Positions 8,328 through 16,727 are shown, counted from the first letter of the stretch. The stretch is DNA of 64,000 bases from Acidovorax sp. 69 (GCF_002797445.1 NZ_PGEP01000001.1:4836501-4900500); one strand, 5' to 3'. Translations and numbers: made by a program. Notes: a model not told the origin generated them from the sequence alone.

Positions 8328-9251
8328 TTAAGCAAATACTGAACCAACTTCTGTTTCGATGGCGTCGGTTTTAACGGCCGGAGCGCCCGCCAGTTCCCCG
8401 CACGGTGTACGGGTGACCGCAAACCGCCCCTGGCAGGCGAGCAGCGCAAACCAGAGCAACCCTTGCGCTTGTAATTCTTGCGCCTTTTGCAGCCCGTGCT
8501 GCAACGCTTGCTGAACCTGCTCCTGCGGCAAGGCGGGCACATCCACGGTGACGAGGATGGCTCCAAGATCACTGTCATCACGCACCTGGCACGCCGGCAT
8601 GCGGCCAATGCGCGCATCCTGCACATTGACGGCATTGGCCACGATGGTCGCTGCTGCATCGGCCTGCGCTGCCGTGCGCGCCAGCACGGTGACGCTGTCG
8701 GCAATACCCAGCGACTGGCTGCGCCCACGCCAACCACTGGTGGCCACACCGCGCACCGGCATAGCGCTGGTGATGCCGATCTGCCCATCCAGTACCAGCC
8801 CGCTGTGCAGTTGCACAGCAGTCAGCGCCGCGATGTCAGCGTACACCCCCACCGTGACGGACTGGCCGGGCGCCAACTGCAGGGCAATGTCGCCCCCGTT
8901 ATTGACCCATGCACGGTCAATGCCCTCCTGGCCGTAACACGCCAGAATTTCCTGCGCCACAGAACCAGCCACCGCAGCCATCGGCGTAATGAAGCCTGCA
9001 CGATAGGGCGCACACGCATCCCACATGCGACGGGCCACCACTCCCTGCAGCACACAACGGGCGCCCACTGGCGCCCGCAAGTCAGGCAGTTCATTCACCA
9101 GTTCTTGCAGCAGCCCTTCAAAGCGGTGCCAGGCGCGCTCGTGCGCCTGCGCGACGACGCCGCGCTGCCCCTCGGCCTGGATGACAAGATCCATCGGCCC
9201 ATGCTGAAAATGCCAGCGGCCATCGGGCAGGGGCTTGCGGCAGGCGCTCAT
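8328..9251 (-). CDS. UPF0280 / ApbE-like superfamily protein, candidate flavin transferase for Hnr
   Basis: The 307-residue product has the ApbE-like pattern: VNNGGDIAL (116-124), ATSGWRGRS (170-178), IADSVTVLA (183-191) and the helix ADAAATIVANAV (197-208). ApbE proteins attach FMN to target proteins; UPF0280 members are a diverged branch without proven activity. The ATG at 9251 is 13 bases after the hnr stop, which fits the family N-terminus better than the long in-frame extension. Hnr of Eubacterium barkeri is reported to carry covalently bound flavin, so a maturation role here is a specific and testable inference. It could equally be a pathway hydrolase of unknown chemistry. Confidence 0.8.
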   Translation of the reverse strand: MSACRKPLPDGRWHFQHGPMDLVIQAEGQRGVVAQAHERAWHRFEGLLQELVNELPDLRAPVGARCVLQGVVARRMWDACAPYRAGFITPMAAVAGSVAQEILACYGQEGIDRAWVNNGGDIALQLAPGQSVTVGVYADIAALTAVQLHSGLVLDGQIGITSAMPVRGVATSGWRGRSQSLGIADSVTVLARTAAQADAAATIVANAVNVQDARIGRMPACQVRDDSDLGAILVTVDVPALPQEQVQQALQHGLQKAQELQAQGLLWFALLACQGRFAVTRTPCGELAGAPAVKTDAIETEVGSVFA

Positions 9252-9264
9252 CGTGCGAACCCGA

Positions 9265-10896
9265 TCAGCCCAAGAGGGGCGGGCGGCCCAGCGGCCAGGG
9301 ATTGGCAGCGGGCAGCGTCTGCCACACGCGCGCCTGGGGCGCTCCATCGTTGTGCCATGCACCACGCTCCAACACATCGCGCAGGCTGCGAATCTGACTG
9401 GTGTGCCCACCCAGTGCCTCATAGTCTGCGCGGCGCATGCTGAACTCGATCGGTGCCACGATGGCGGGGGTGGGCACCGTGCCAAAACTGTTGTCCGGCA
9501 TGCGCAGCACATCCGCCATCACCGTGATGCCGCCGCCGGGCCACACATAGGCAGGGGCACCGCCGCAGGTCACGTTGACCAGCGCATTTTTGATAGAGCG
9601 TGTGAGCAGCACCGGGTTTTCAGTGACCCCCGCACGCAGGCTGCCGCCCGCACCGCCCAGGAACAACACCGAGGCCAGCGAGGGTTCGCAGTTTTCACCG
9701 ATGCGGTCCACGATGCTGCGGATTTCGGCAGGCATCGCAGCCTCTACGGGCACCAGAGATTCGTCAAGCACGTACCAGCTGGCATGTTCTCCGGTGGTGG
9801 AAGTCATCAAGAGCCGCAGTCCCGGCCACGCGACGGCCTCGCCCCAACCCTCGATGATGGACAGAGGGTCTGCAATATCGGTGCCGCCCCAGCCCGTGCC
9901 GGGGTTGGCCACCTGAAAGTAGCGGCCCGGCGTGGACTTGCGCCCGCGCATCTGGATGCCCGAGGGCTTCATATCCAGACAGCGACCCGCCTGGTGCTCA
10001 GTGAGGACCCCGGTGATGTGGTCATCGACCACAACCACCTCGTCCGCGTGGCTGTAAAACTGGCGCGCAAAGATGCCGATGGCCGCCGAACCGCAGCCCA
10101 CGCGCATGCGCTGCTCTGCCACGCCGTTGACGATGGGCGCGCGGCCCGCCTGGATCACCAACTGCGCACCACCGTCAATGGTGAACTCGACCGCCTGTTT
10201 GTTGCCCAGCAACTGCATCATCTCGGCAGTGACGCGGCCTTCTTTCTTGGTGCCGCCCGTGAGGTGGTGCACACCACCGAGCGACAACATCTGCGAGCCA
10301 TACTCTGCCGTGGTCACATGGCCCACCACCTCACCCTTGCAGCGCACGTTGGCCTGCTCAGACCCGAGGAAACGGTCGGTATCGATCTTCACCTTGAAGC
10401 TGCAGTAGCTGAAGATGCCCTCGGTGACCACCGTCACCATGTCGACGCCATCGGTTTGGGAGCCCACGATGAACGGCGCGGGTTTGTAGTCAGGATAGGT
10501 GGTGGAGGAACCCACACCCGTGACGAACACCTCTTCCGACAACAGCAGATCCCCTGACCAAGGGGAAGGTGCAGCGACAGGCTCTGTCTCCACACCCTCC
10601 TGCGCCTCACCCGCCGCCACGCGGCCCACAAAGGGCACCAGCGTGGCCTCGCCCGCCTCCAGGGTCTTGCGCAGCAACACCACCGGATCGAGTCGCACCA
10701 GCACACCCGCATGGTTGGCGTAGCGGTCACAGGCCCCGGCGCGGCCTTCCGATATCTGGCACAACACAGGGCACGCGTTGCACTCGACCTTGGCGACGTT
10801 CATGCGCTCGTTGCGAGGCCTGGCGCGCTCCAGCACCTGCGGCAACTCTGGCGCATCCATACCCGGCAACCCATCGGTCTTGGTGTGTTCAGTCAT
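9265..10896 (-). CDS. hnr: 6-hydroxynicotinate reductase-like iron-sulfur flavoprotein
   Basis: The 543-residue protein resembles Hnr, which reduces 6-hydroxynicotinate to 1,4,5,6-tetrahydro-6-oxonicotinate with reduced ferredoxin. Four cysteines near the N-terminus (39, 42, 46 and 56; C-x2-C-x3-C-x9-C) form one cluster site, followed by the conserved ACDRYANHAG. The body carries FIVGSQTDGVDMVTVV, GHVTTAEYGSQ, MRVGCGSAAIGIF and GGAGGSLRAGV. E. barkeri Hnr has two [4Fe-4S] and one [2Fe-2S] clusters; only the one N-terminal cysteine set is obvious here, and a separate ferredoxin gene lies across the divergent promoter. It is first in the leftward operon, 74 bases from a 22-bp palindrome. Recognition is from memory of the family and from the ena partner. 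Confidence 0.85.
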   Translation of the reverse strand: MTEHTKTDGLPGMDAPELPQVLERARPRNERMNVAKVECNACPVLCQISEGRAGACDRYANHAGVLVRLDPVVLLRKTLEAGEATLVPFVGRVAAGEAQEGVETEPVAAPSPWSGDLLLSEEVFVTGVGSSTTYPDYKPAPFIVGSQTDGVDMVTVVTEGIFSYCSFKVKIDTDRFLGSEQANVRCKGEVVGHVTTAEYGSQMLSLGGVHHLTGGTKKEGRVTAEMMQLLGNKQAVEFTIDGGAQLVIQAGRAPIVNGVAEQRMRVGCGSAAIGIFARQFYSHADEVVVVDDHITGVLTEHQAGRCLDMKPSGIQMRGRKSTPGRYFQVANPGTGWGGTDIADPLSIIEGWGEAVAWPGLRLLMTSTTGEHASWYVLDESLVPVEAAMPAEIRSIVDRIGENCEPSLASVLFLGGAGGSLRAGVTENPVLLTRSIKNALVNVTCGGAPAYVWPGGGITVMADVLRMPDNSFGTVPTPAIVAPIEFSMRRADYEALGGHTSQIRSLRDVLERGAWHNDGAPQARVWQTLPAANPWPLGRPPLLG

Positions 10897-10970
10897 CGTG
10901 GCGACCTATTCATTGCATTGTTGCAAGTGCTTGTATGCGCATTGCATTTTGTGTAGCATTCACTTAACTT

Positions 10971-10992
10971 AAATGTTGTGATCACTACATTT
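10971..10992. promoter_or_regulatory. 22-bp palindrome between hnr and the ferredoxin gene, candidate TetR operator
   Basis: Half-sites AAATGTTGTGA and TCACTACATTT form an inverted repeat centred on TGATCA, with a single non-pairing position in each arm. It lies in an unusually AT-rich stretch 74 bases from hnr and 79 bases from the ferredoxin start, where one site could control both operons. The TetR-family gene at 12302 is the obvious candidate to bind it. A sixteen-base partial echo (GCATTCACTT, AATGTAGC) flanks it. I saw no second copy elsewhere in the window. Confidence 0.65.
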
Positions 10993-11071
10993 ATCGCGAA
11001 TGTAGCGCAATCGTTCATGGTCCGCAATGGTGTTTTTGCGCCCCCAAAAATGGTGCACGAGGAGCCCCAAA

Positions 11072-11401
11072 ATGACGCACGTAGTGACTGACGCCTGTAT
11101 TCGGTGCAAGTACACCGACTGCGTCGATGTGTGCCCGGTCGACTGCTTCAAGGAGGGGCCGGAGTTTCTGGTCATCGACACTGATGAGTGCATCGACTGT
11201 GCGGTGTGCATCCCCGAATGCCCCGTCAACGCCATCTATGCGGATACAGACCTTCCCGCCGAGTTCGCATCCTTCCTTGAATTCAACAAAAAACTCGCCC
11301 CCGGCTTGCCCACAATCACCAAAAGAAAGCCCCCGCTCCCAGATGCGGAACAATGGAGGGTTGTGAGCCACAAGCTTTCCGGCCTGGATATGGGGCTTTA
11401 G
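11072..11401 (+). CDS. fdxA: 7Fe ferredoxin (FdxA type, [3Fe-4S][4Fe-4S])
   Basis: The 109-residue protein matches bacterial 7Fe ferredoxins. Cys9, 17, 21 and 50 fit the [3Fe-4S] site and Cys25, 40, 43 and 46 the [4Fe-4S] site, with the usual extra Cys12 and the motif FKEGPEFLVIDTDECIDC. GAGGAG sits eight bases before the ATG at 11072. It opens the rightward operon, facing hnr, and is followed by a ferredoxin-NADP reductase. The inferred role is to carry electrons from NADPH to Hnr in the cytoplasm. Such ferredoxins are usually housekeeping or stress genes; pairing with a dedicated reductase in a catabolic divergon is what gives this one a specific role. Confidence 0.93.
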   Translation: MTHVVTDACIRCKYTDCVDVCPVDCFKEGPEFLVIDTDECIDCAVCIPECPVNAIYADTDLPAEFASFLEFNKKLAPGLPTITKRKPPLPDAEQWRVVSHKLSGLDMGL

Positions 11402-11466
11402 CGCCCCCGGAGCCCGGACTTCAGCCAGTTTTTTCCTGTTTTTTCAACTTTGTCGACCCAAACACC

Positions 11467-12243
11467 ATGAGCGCCTTTCTCGAAGAACGCGTCCTGACTG
11501 TCCACCACTGGACGGACCGCCTTTTCTCCTTCACCACCACCCGCGATACCGCGCTGCGTTTTTCCAACGGGCATTTCACGATGATCGGCCTGCGTGGTGA
11601 AAACGGCAAACCCCTGCTGCGCGCCTACAGCATCGTGAGCCCCAACTACGAAGAGCACCTGGAGTTCCTCTCCATCAAGGTGCCCGACGGCCCACTGACC
11701 TCGCGCCTGCAGCACATCAAGGTGGGTGACACCATCGTGGTCGGCAAAAAGCCCACCGGCACCCTGCTGATCGACTACCTGCTGCCCGCCAAGCGCCTGT
11801 ACATGCTGTCCACCGGCACGGGCGTGGCCCCGTTCCTGAGCCTGATCCGCGACCCTGAGACCTACGAGAAATTCGAGGAAGTCATCCTGGTGCACGGCGT
11901 TCGTGAAGTGAAGGAGCTGGCCTACCACGACTACCTCACGCAGGAACTGCCTCAGCACGAGTTTTTGGGCGAGATGGTCACCAAGCAGCTCAAGTACTAC
12001 CCCACGGTGACACGCGAAGCGTTCAAGCACCAAGGCCGTGTGACGACCGTGATCGAGAACGGCCAGATGGCAAACGACCTGGGCCTGCCTGCGCTGAACC
12101 CTGTGGAAGACCGCGTGATGATCTGCGGCAGCCCCGAGATGCTGCGTGACCTCAAGCACATGATGGAAGTGCGTGGCTTCAAGGAAGGCAACACCACCAA
12201 ACCCGGCGACTTCGTGATCGAACGCGCTTTCGCAGAGCAGTGA
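11467..12243 (+). CDS. fpr: Ferredoxin-NADP(+) reductase
   Basis: This 258-residue flavoenzyme has the FAD motif RAYSIVS (52-58), the NADP-binding STGTGVAPFLS (115-125), MICGSPEML and the C-terminal FVIERAFAEQ extension typical of bacterial FPRs. It transfers electrons between NADPH and ferredoxin. The start at 11467 (MSAFLEERVL) aligns with the family; an upstream in-frame start would add an overlap with fdxA. It follows fdxA by 65 bases and precedes the TetR gene, completing an NADPH-to-ferredoxin module for the reductase encoded on the other side of the promoter. Confidence 0.94.
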   Translation: MSAFLEERVLTVHHWTDRLFSFTTTRDTALRFSNGHFTMIGLRGENGKPLLRAYSIVSPNYEEHLEFLSIKVPDGPLTSRLQHIKVGDTIVVGKKPTGTLLIDYLLPAKRLYMLSTGTGVAPFLSLIRDPETYEKFEEVILVHGVREVKELAYHDYLTQELPQHEFLGEMVTKQLKYYPTVTREAFKHQGRVTTVIENGQMANDLGLPALNPVEDRVMICGSPEMLRDLKHMMEVRGFKEGNTTKPGDFVIERAFAEQ

Positions 12244-12301
12244 TCACCGGCCAGCCCCAGGCACTTGCGCTGCGGGCTGGCTCCACCCAACAGGACCCGC
12301 C

Positions 12302-13018
12302 ATGTCTGCCACCCCCACCAAGACCCGGACTGCGTCCACCCGCTCACCGTCCACCCGCAAAACGGGTGTGCGCGAACAGGCGGCACAGACCACGCGCGAC
12401 AACATCCTGAAGGCCGCGACCAAGGTGTTCGCGCGCTATGGCTACGAAGGTGGCAGTGTGGAGAAGATATCGAAGGCCGCCAAGTCCTTCGACCGGATGA
12501 TCTACTACTACTTCGGTAGCAAGGAAGGTCTGTTCATTGAGGTGCTGGAAGAGATCTACCGGCGCATGAACGATGCCGAGTCCAAACTCGCTCTGAACGT
12601 GGACAACCCGGACGAGGCCCTGCAGGCAGTGATCCGCTTCGTGGTGGGGTACTACCGCAAGAACCCCGAATTCATCACCCTGCTCAACACGGAAAACCTG
12701 CACAAGGGCAAACACATTTCCAAGTCGATGCGGGCCCGCGAATATTCGTCGCCCGCCATCGAGGTGATTCGTCGGGTGCTCGAAAGTGGCCAGGCGCAGG
12801 GCGTTTTCCGACAGGATATTTCCGCGAGGGATGTTTACCTGCTGATTGCGGCCACGGGCTATTTCTACATGTCCAACCGGCATACGCTGTCGGCCTTCTT
12901 GGGCGAAGACCTGGAGACCCCCGATGCGTTAGCGCACTGGGAGATTTTTGTCATCGATAGCGTGCTGCGCACCGTAGCGCCCGGCCCCAGCCTGCCTCTC
13001 GCGCGCAAGGCCGCCTGA
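12302..13018 (+). CDS. TetR/AcrR-family transcriptional regulator of the hnr/ena divergon
   Basis: The 238-residue protein has a basic, disordered N-terminus (about 1-25) and then a TetR helix-turn-helix (about 28-75: TTRDNILKAATKVFARYGYEG, SVEKISKAA, MIYYYFGSKEGLF). The C-terminal all-helical ligand domain (FVVGYYRKNPEFITLLNTENLHKGKH) resembles that of regulators of nucleobase and aromatic catabolism. It sits between fpr and ena, so it probably controls its own operon through the 10971-10992 palindrome, with a pathway intermediate such as 6-hydroxynicotinate as inducer. The effector is inference. Confidence 0.92.
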   Translation: MSATPTKTRTASTRSPSTRKTGVREQAAQTTRDNILKAATKVFARYGYEGGSVEKISKAAKSFDRMIYYYFGSKEGLFIEVLEEIYRRMNDAESKLALNVDNPDEALQAVIRFVVGYYRKNPEFITLLNTENLHKGKHISKSMRAREYSSPAIEVIRRVLESGQAQGVFRQDISARDVYLLIAATGYFYMSNRHTLSAFLGEDLETPDALAHWEIFVIDSVLRTVAPGPSLPLARKAA

Positions 13019-13087
13019 CCGGACCCTGTTTCACCCACAGAGCCCGGCGCCGGGCTCTGTCAACCACCACCCCCAGGAGGAGTAACC

Positions 13088-14275
13088 ATGGCAGAAGCAG
13101 CAGCCGGCGGCAAGTCGGGCAAAGTCGTTATCCAGAACATCGGCCTCTTGCTCTCTGGCGACCTGGACCATCCCATTCTGGACGCCGACACCATCGTCGT
13201 GAACGATGGCCTGATCGTGGCTGTGGGCCGCTACAAGGACTGCGACACCGAACACGCACAGACCGTGATCGACGCCCGCCAGACCTGCGTGGCGCCCGGC
13301 CTCATTGACAGCCATGTACACCCCGTGTTTGGCGACTGGACACCGCGCCAGAACCAGATCGGCTGGATCGACTCGACCATGAACGGCGGCGTGACCACCA
13401 TGGTCTCGGCGGGCGAAGTGCACCTGCCCGGCCGCCCCAAGGACATCGTGGGCCTCAAGGCCCTGGCCATCACGGCGCAACGCTCGTTCGACAACTTCCG
13501 CCCCGGTGGCGTGAAGGTGATTGCGGGCGCACCCGTCATCGAAAAAGGCATGACTGAGCAGGATTTCAAGGACCTGGCCGATGCGGGTGTCACGCTGCTG
13601 GGCGAAGTGGGCCTGGGCTCGGTCAAGGCGGGCTACGAGGCCCAGCAGATGGTGGCCTGGGCGCGCAAGCACGGCATCCAGAGCACCATCCACACGGGCG
13701 GCCCGTCGATCCCGGGCTCGGGCCTCATCGACAAGGATGTGGTGCTGGAGGCCGATGCCGACGTGATCGGCCACATCAACGGCGGCCACACCTCGCTGCC
13801 CTGGAAGCATGTGTGCGAGCTGTGCGAGAAGTCATCGCGTGCCATCGAGCTGGTGCACAACGGCAACGAAAAAATCGCCATCCAGGCGGCACGTGCAGCC
13901 ATCGAACTCAAGTGCCCACACCGGGTGATTCTGGGCACCGACGGGCCAGCGGGCTCGGGCGTGCAGCCACTGGGCATGCTGCGCATGATTGCACTGATAT
14001 CGAGCTTTGCCGACATCCCTGCCGAGCTGGTGTTCTGCTTTGCCACCGGCAACACGGCGCGCATCCGCAACCTCAACTGTGGCCTCATCGAGGTGGGCCG
14101 CGCGGCCGACTTCGTGTTCATGGACCGCGCCCAGCACACGGCCGGCGCCACGCTGCTGGAGAGCGTGCAGCTGGGCGACATCCCGGGCATCGGCATGGTG
14201 ATGATCGACGGCCTGGTGCGCTGCGGCCGCAGCCGCAACACACCGCCTGCGACCGAGATTCCGGTGGTGCTTTAA
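13088..14275 (+). CDS. ena: Enamidase-like amidohydrolase (1,4,5,6-tetrahydro-6-oxonicotinate hydrolase)
   Basis: The 395-residue protein closely follows the Eubacterium barkeri enamidase, a Fe-Zn amidohydrolase that opens tetrahydro-6-oxonicotinate to 2-formylglutarate and ammonia. Metal ligands are in place: His76 and His78 (DSHVHP), Glu173 (GEVGLG), His202 (IHTGG), His229 (GHINGG) and Asp285 (LGTDGPAG). The family blocks GGVTTMVSAGEVHLPGRPKD and GDIPGI also occur, and SRNTPPA ends the chain. AGGAGGAG precedes the ATG. It is the last gene of the rightward operon, directly before a strong terminator, and shares the divergon with hnr, the preceding enzyme of the pathway. Confidence 0.92.
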   Translation: MAEAAAGGKSGKVVIQNIGLLLSGDLDHPILDADTIVVNDGLIVAVGRYKDCDTEHAQTVIDARQTCVAPGLIDSHVHPVFGDWTPRQNQIGWIDSTMNGGVTTMVSAGEVHLPGRPKDIVGLKALAITAQRSFDNFRPGGVKVIAGAPVIEKGMTEQDFKDLADAGVTLLGEVGLGSVKAGYEAQQMVAWARKHGIQSTIHTGGPSIPGSGLIDKDVVLEADADVIGHINGGHTSLPWKHVCELCEKSSRAIELVHNGNEKIAIQAARAAIELKCPHRVILGTDGPAGSGVQPLGMLRMIALISSFADIPAELVFCFATGNTARIRNLNCGLIEVGRAADFVFMDRAQHTAGATLLESVQLGDIPGIGMVMIDGLVRCGRSRNTPPATEIPVVL

Positions 14276-14293
14276 CTCGTACCGAGGCGATAA

Positions 14294-14329
14294 AAAATCA
14301 AAAGCCCGCTTTCGCGGGCTTTTGATTTT
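14294..14329. terminator. Bidirectional intrinsic terminator after ena
   Basis: A perfect 16-base stem (AAAATCAAAAGCCCGC pairing with GCGGGCTTTTGATTTT) with a four-base TTTC loop lies between ena and the convergent glycine-zipper gene. A-rich and T-rich stem ends let it terminate in both directions. Confidence 0.92.
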
Positions 14330-14344
14330 CAGGGACTCGCAGGC

Positions 14345-15145
14345 TCAATAGGTGTCCGACACCCGCACCGCGCCAGGCTGCGACTGGGGGTAAGGGTCTG
14401 CAGCGCGTGCTGAACCGCCCTGGTCTACCCGGAAGCCCTTGCCCTGCAGCACCACCGGCGTGCCCACCGCCGTGGCCTCGGCACGCTGGAAGTGACGCAC
14501 CGAGCCGTCCTCCATGCGCACCGCGATCTGGTAGACCGTGTGGGTGCGGCTTCGCTCTTCCACCTTGTGGCCCACATACCCGCCGCCCACAGCACCGAGC
14601 ACCGTGGCGGCCGTGCGGCCACTGCCCTTGCCAATCTGGTTGCCCACCACGGCACCCAGTACCCCGCCAGCCACAGCACCCACCCCCGTGGCGGGTGCGG
14701 CCTGCTGCACCGCCTGCACGGATTCAACCCGTCCGCAGCTACGGCACACCGGTGTCGCCCCCCGCAGGGGCTGCGCGGGCCCCGCGCCGGTGGGCGCCAT
14801 CTGACCTCCGACCATCTCGCCGGGGCGGCCGACACCTGCCGTCGCTGGTGGACGCAAATTTGCTCCACTATTCATAGCTGCCTGGGAAGAACTGGAAAGC
14901 GCTTGCGGCCGTTTTTCGTCAATGATCTCTGACTCTGGGGTGCGCGGGGCCGCCAACCTCTGCGCTGGCGCCGAAGCTTCGGGCATCCCGGAGGGTGTGC
15001 GGTTCTGCACCACCAGAGTGGCCCCCAAGGCCAGCACGCTCACGCCCAGCACACCGATGGCGACCCACATCCATTTCATGGCGAGGCCCGTCGGCGGTAC
15101 CGCCACACCAGCGGCGGGGGTCGGAGGTTGTACGGTGAGATTCAT
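14345..15145 (-). CDS. Glycine-zipper (2TM) membrane-anchored protein
   Basis: The 266-residue protein has a Pro-rich N-terminus, one transmembrane helix (about 24-47, MKWMWVAIGVLGVSVLALGA) and a linker. A glycine-zipper domain follows (about 155-195, VGAVAGGVLGAVVGNQIGKGSG and VLGAVGGGYVGHKVE), of the kind found in 17-kDa surface antigens and SlyB-like proteins. The C-terminus (TVYQIAVRMEDGS, then GKGFRVDQ) resembles the end of outer-membrane SlyB homologues. A cell-envelope role is likely, no more specific than that. Oddly, codons around residue 80-95 coincide with a copy of a dispersed repeat (14869-14916). Confidence 0.85.
   Translation of the reverse strand: MNLTVQPPTPAAGVAVPPTGLAMKWMWVAIGVLGVSVLALGATLVVQNRTPSGMPEASAPAQRLAAPRTPESEIIDEKRPQALSSSSQAAMNSGANLRPPATAGVGRPGEMVGGQMAPTGAGPAQPLRGATPVCRSCGRVESVQAVQQAAPATGVGAVAGGVLGAVVGNQIGKGSGRTAATVLGAVGGGYVGHKVEERSRTHTVYQIAVRMEDGSVRHFQRAEATAVGTPVVLQGKGFRVDQGGSARAADPYPQSQPGAVRVSDTY
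14869..14916 (-). repeat. Dispersed ATAGCTGC/AAGCGC repeat, type 1, copy inside a gene
   Basis: The plus strand reads CATAGCTGCC, then GGAAAGCGCTTGCGGCC and a T run, matching the block order of six other copies in the window. Unlike most of the others it lies within a coding region, in frame, in the linker of the glycine-zipper protein, encoding roughly EKRPQALSSSSQAAMNS. Confidence 0.6.
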
Positions 15146-15401
15146 GGTGATTTCCTTGTATTTTGATGAGCGGTTGGGGCAAAGGGAAGGGAGTGGCCCC
15201 GCACGCGGGACATACCGTCAATGGTTCAAACGCCGCGGTGGCCCGAAAGGTACACATGGATCGACCCTTGCACTCGGTCGCTTTGTAAGCGGCGGTAAGC
15301 GTCTGTTGCATTCTTTTTTGGCCCCAAAACGTTCATCCAGCGCAAAGGGGGCGCCACCGAGGCTGCGCGCCCATCTCACCCAGCCGGTCGGTTGCCAACA
15401 T

Positions 15402-16381
15402 TTACAGCCCCGGCACCCGCGCGCGGGCCGACGCGGCCCACAACGCCCAGGCCGCCGGGCGCCGGGGCCCCGGATGCAGGGCATCTTCCAGTGCCTGTGC
15501 GCAACTGGCAGAGAACAGCAGGATGGCCGACGAAAAATAGATCCACATGAGCAGCACCACCAGCGAGCCGGCGGCGCCATAGGCCGACACCACGGCGGCG
15601 GTGGACAGGTACCAGGCCAGCATCTGCTTGCCCACAGTGAACAGCATGGCCCCCACCGCGGCGCCCATCACCAGATAGCGCAACGATGGCTTGGGGCCCA
15701 CGCCAATGCGCATGAGCCCCACAAACAAGGCGACAGCGAACCCAAAGGCCACCGCTTCATTGACGATCTGCAGCAAGGGTGCCCAGGGAGCGAGCGGCGC
15801 CATGTGCGCTGAAGCCAGCTGCGCCCCGGCCCAGCCCGCCAGCAGGTGAATCAGCGTCGAAAGCGCCAGCGACACCATGAGCAAGAAACCCAGCGCCAGC
15901 ACATAGGCCAGCCCCCGCAAGCGCAGCGAGGCCATGCGCCACCAGGCGGCACGCTGTGGCGGTGCAAAGCCGTCGCGGCGCCACAGGCGCTCCAGCGCCG
16001 ACTGCAACTCCACAAAAACCCCGGTGGCCCCGAGACCAGCACCATAAACCCCACAAGAGACGCAAGACGCCCCTCGGCGGGTGCGCGTGCGCTGGTCAGG
16101 GCCTGCCGCACCACATCGGCCACCTGCTGACCCATCACCGACTGCACCTGGGTGACCAGGCTGGCCTCCAGGTAACTGCGGTCCATCCACCAGCCCAGCA
16201 CGCCCACCAGAAGCAGCAGCAGCGGCGCCAGGCTCAGCATGCCGTAGAACGACATGGCCGCACTCATGCGCAGCCCGTCGGCGTCCAGCCACATTTGCAC
16301 GGCACGCCAGAAGGGCTGCACCAGGCGCCACAAGGGAGCCAATGGTCGGATCAGGCGATGAAGCAGCGGGGGAACGGTCAT
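15402..16381 (-). pseudogene. YihY/UPF0761 (RNase BN-like fold) membrane protein, broken by one frameshift
   Basis: Two frames together encode one YihY-family inner membrane protein of about 325 residues. The first part (from ATG 16381, MTVPPLLHRLIRP, then SAAMSFYGMLSLAPLLLLLVG) runs to LVGFMVLVSG. The second begins ATGVFVELQSALERLWRRDG and continues through FFLLMVSLALSTLIHLL, PLLQIVNEAV and WIYFSSAILLFSA. The junction is a run of four C on the plus strand at 16028-16031; a fifth base would restore SGATGVF. The family was once taken for RNase BN and has unknown function. The break may be a real mutation or a base-calling error in a homopolymer. Confidence 0.85.
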
Positions 16382-16727
16382 CCCACAAGCCTAAGGCCCG
16401 TCCGCACTGCCGTCCATCCTCCTTTCCCGGCACAGCGGGTAGGCGCACTCCCACAGGGTGGCTGCTTAAGCCCCACAAAACCAGCGCGCACGCCGGTACG
16501 GCCTCTCCACAGCCCGCGCATGGGGCCGGTGCGATGGGGCCGCAGAGTTTCGCAGGTGACAGCGCAGGTTTTACACGGGGCATCGCCACGACTAGCATGA
16601 AGCGCTGATGTTCTTGCACCGCAAAACAGCCCTCGCCCCTTCACCGGTCACGCACCTTCGCACCCTGTCCTACCGCTGCACTGCAGCGGCGACCCGTCCC
16701 TTCTTATCCCCCACGAAAGCTATTTCC
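16382..16727. other. Divergent intergenic region without a gene
   Basis: About 346 bases separate the yihY-like gene from the SDR gene. The stretch is GC-rich; ORFs crossing it look like extensions of the neighbouring frames. It must contain the promoter of the SDR/acyl-CoA operon, but I see no clear -35/-10 pair, riboswitch or tRNA. Confidence 0.5.
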
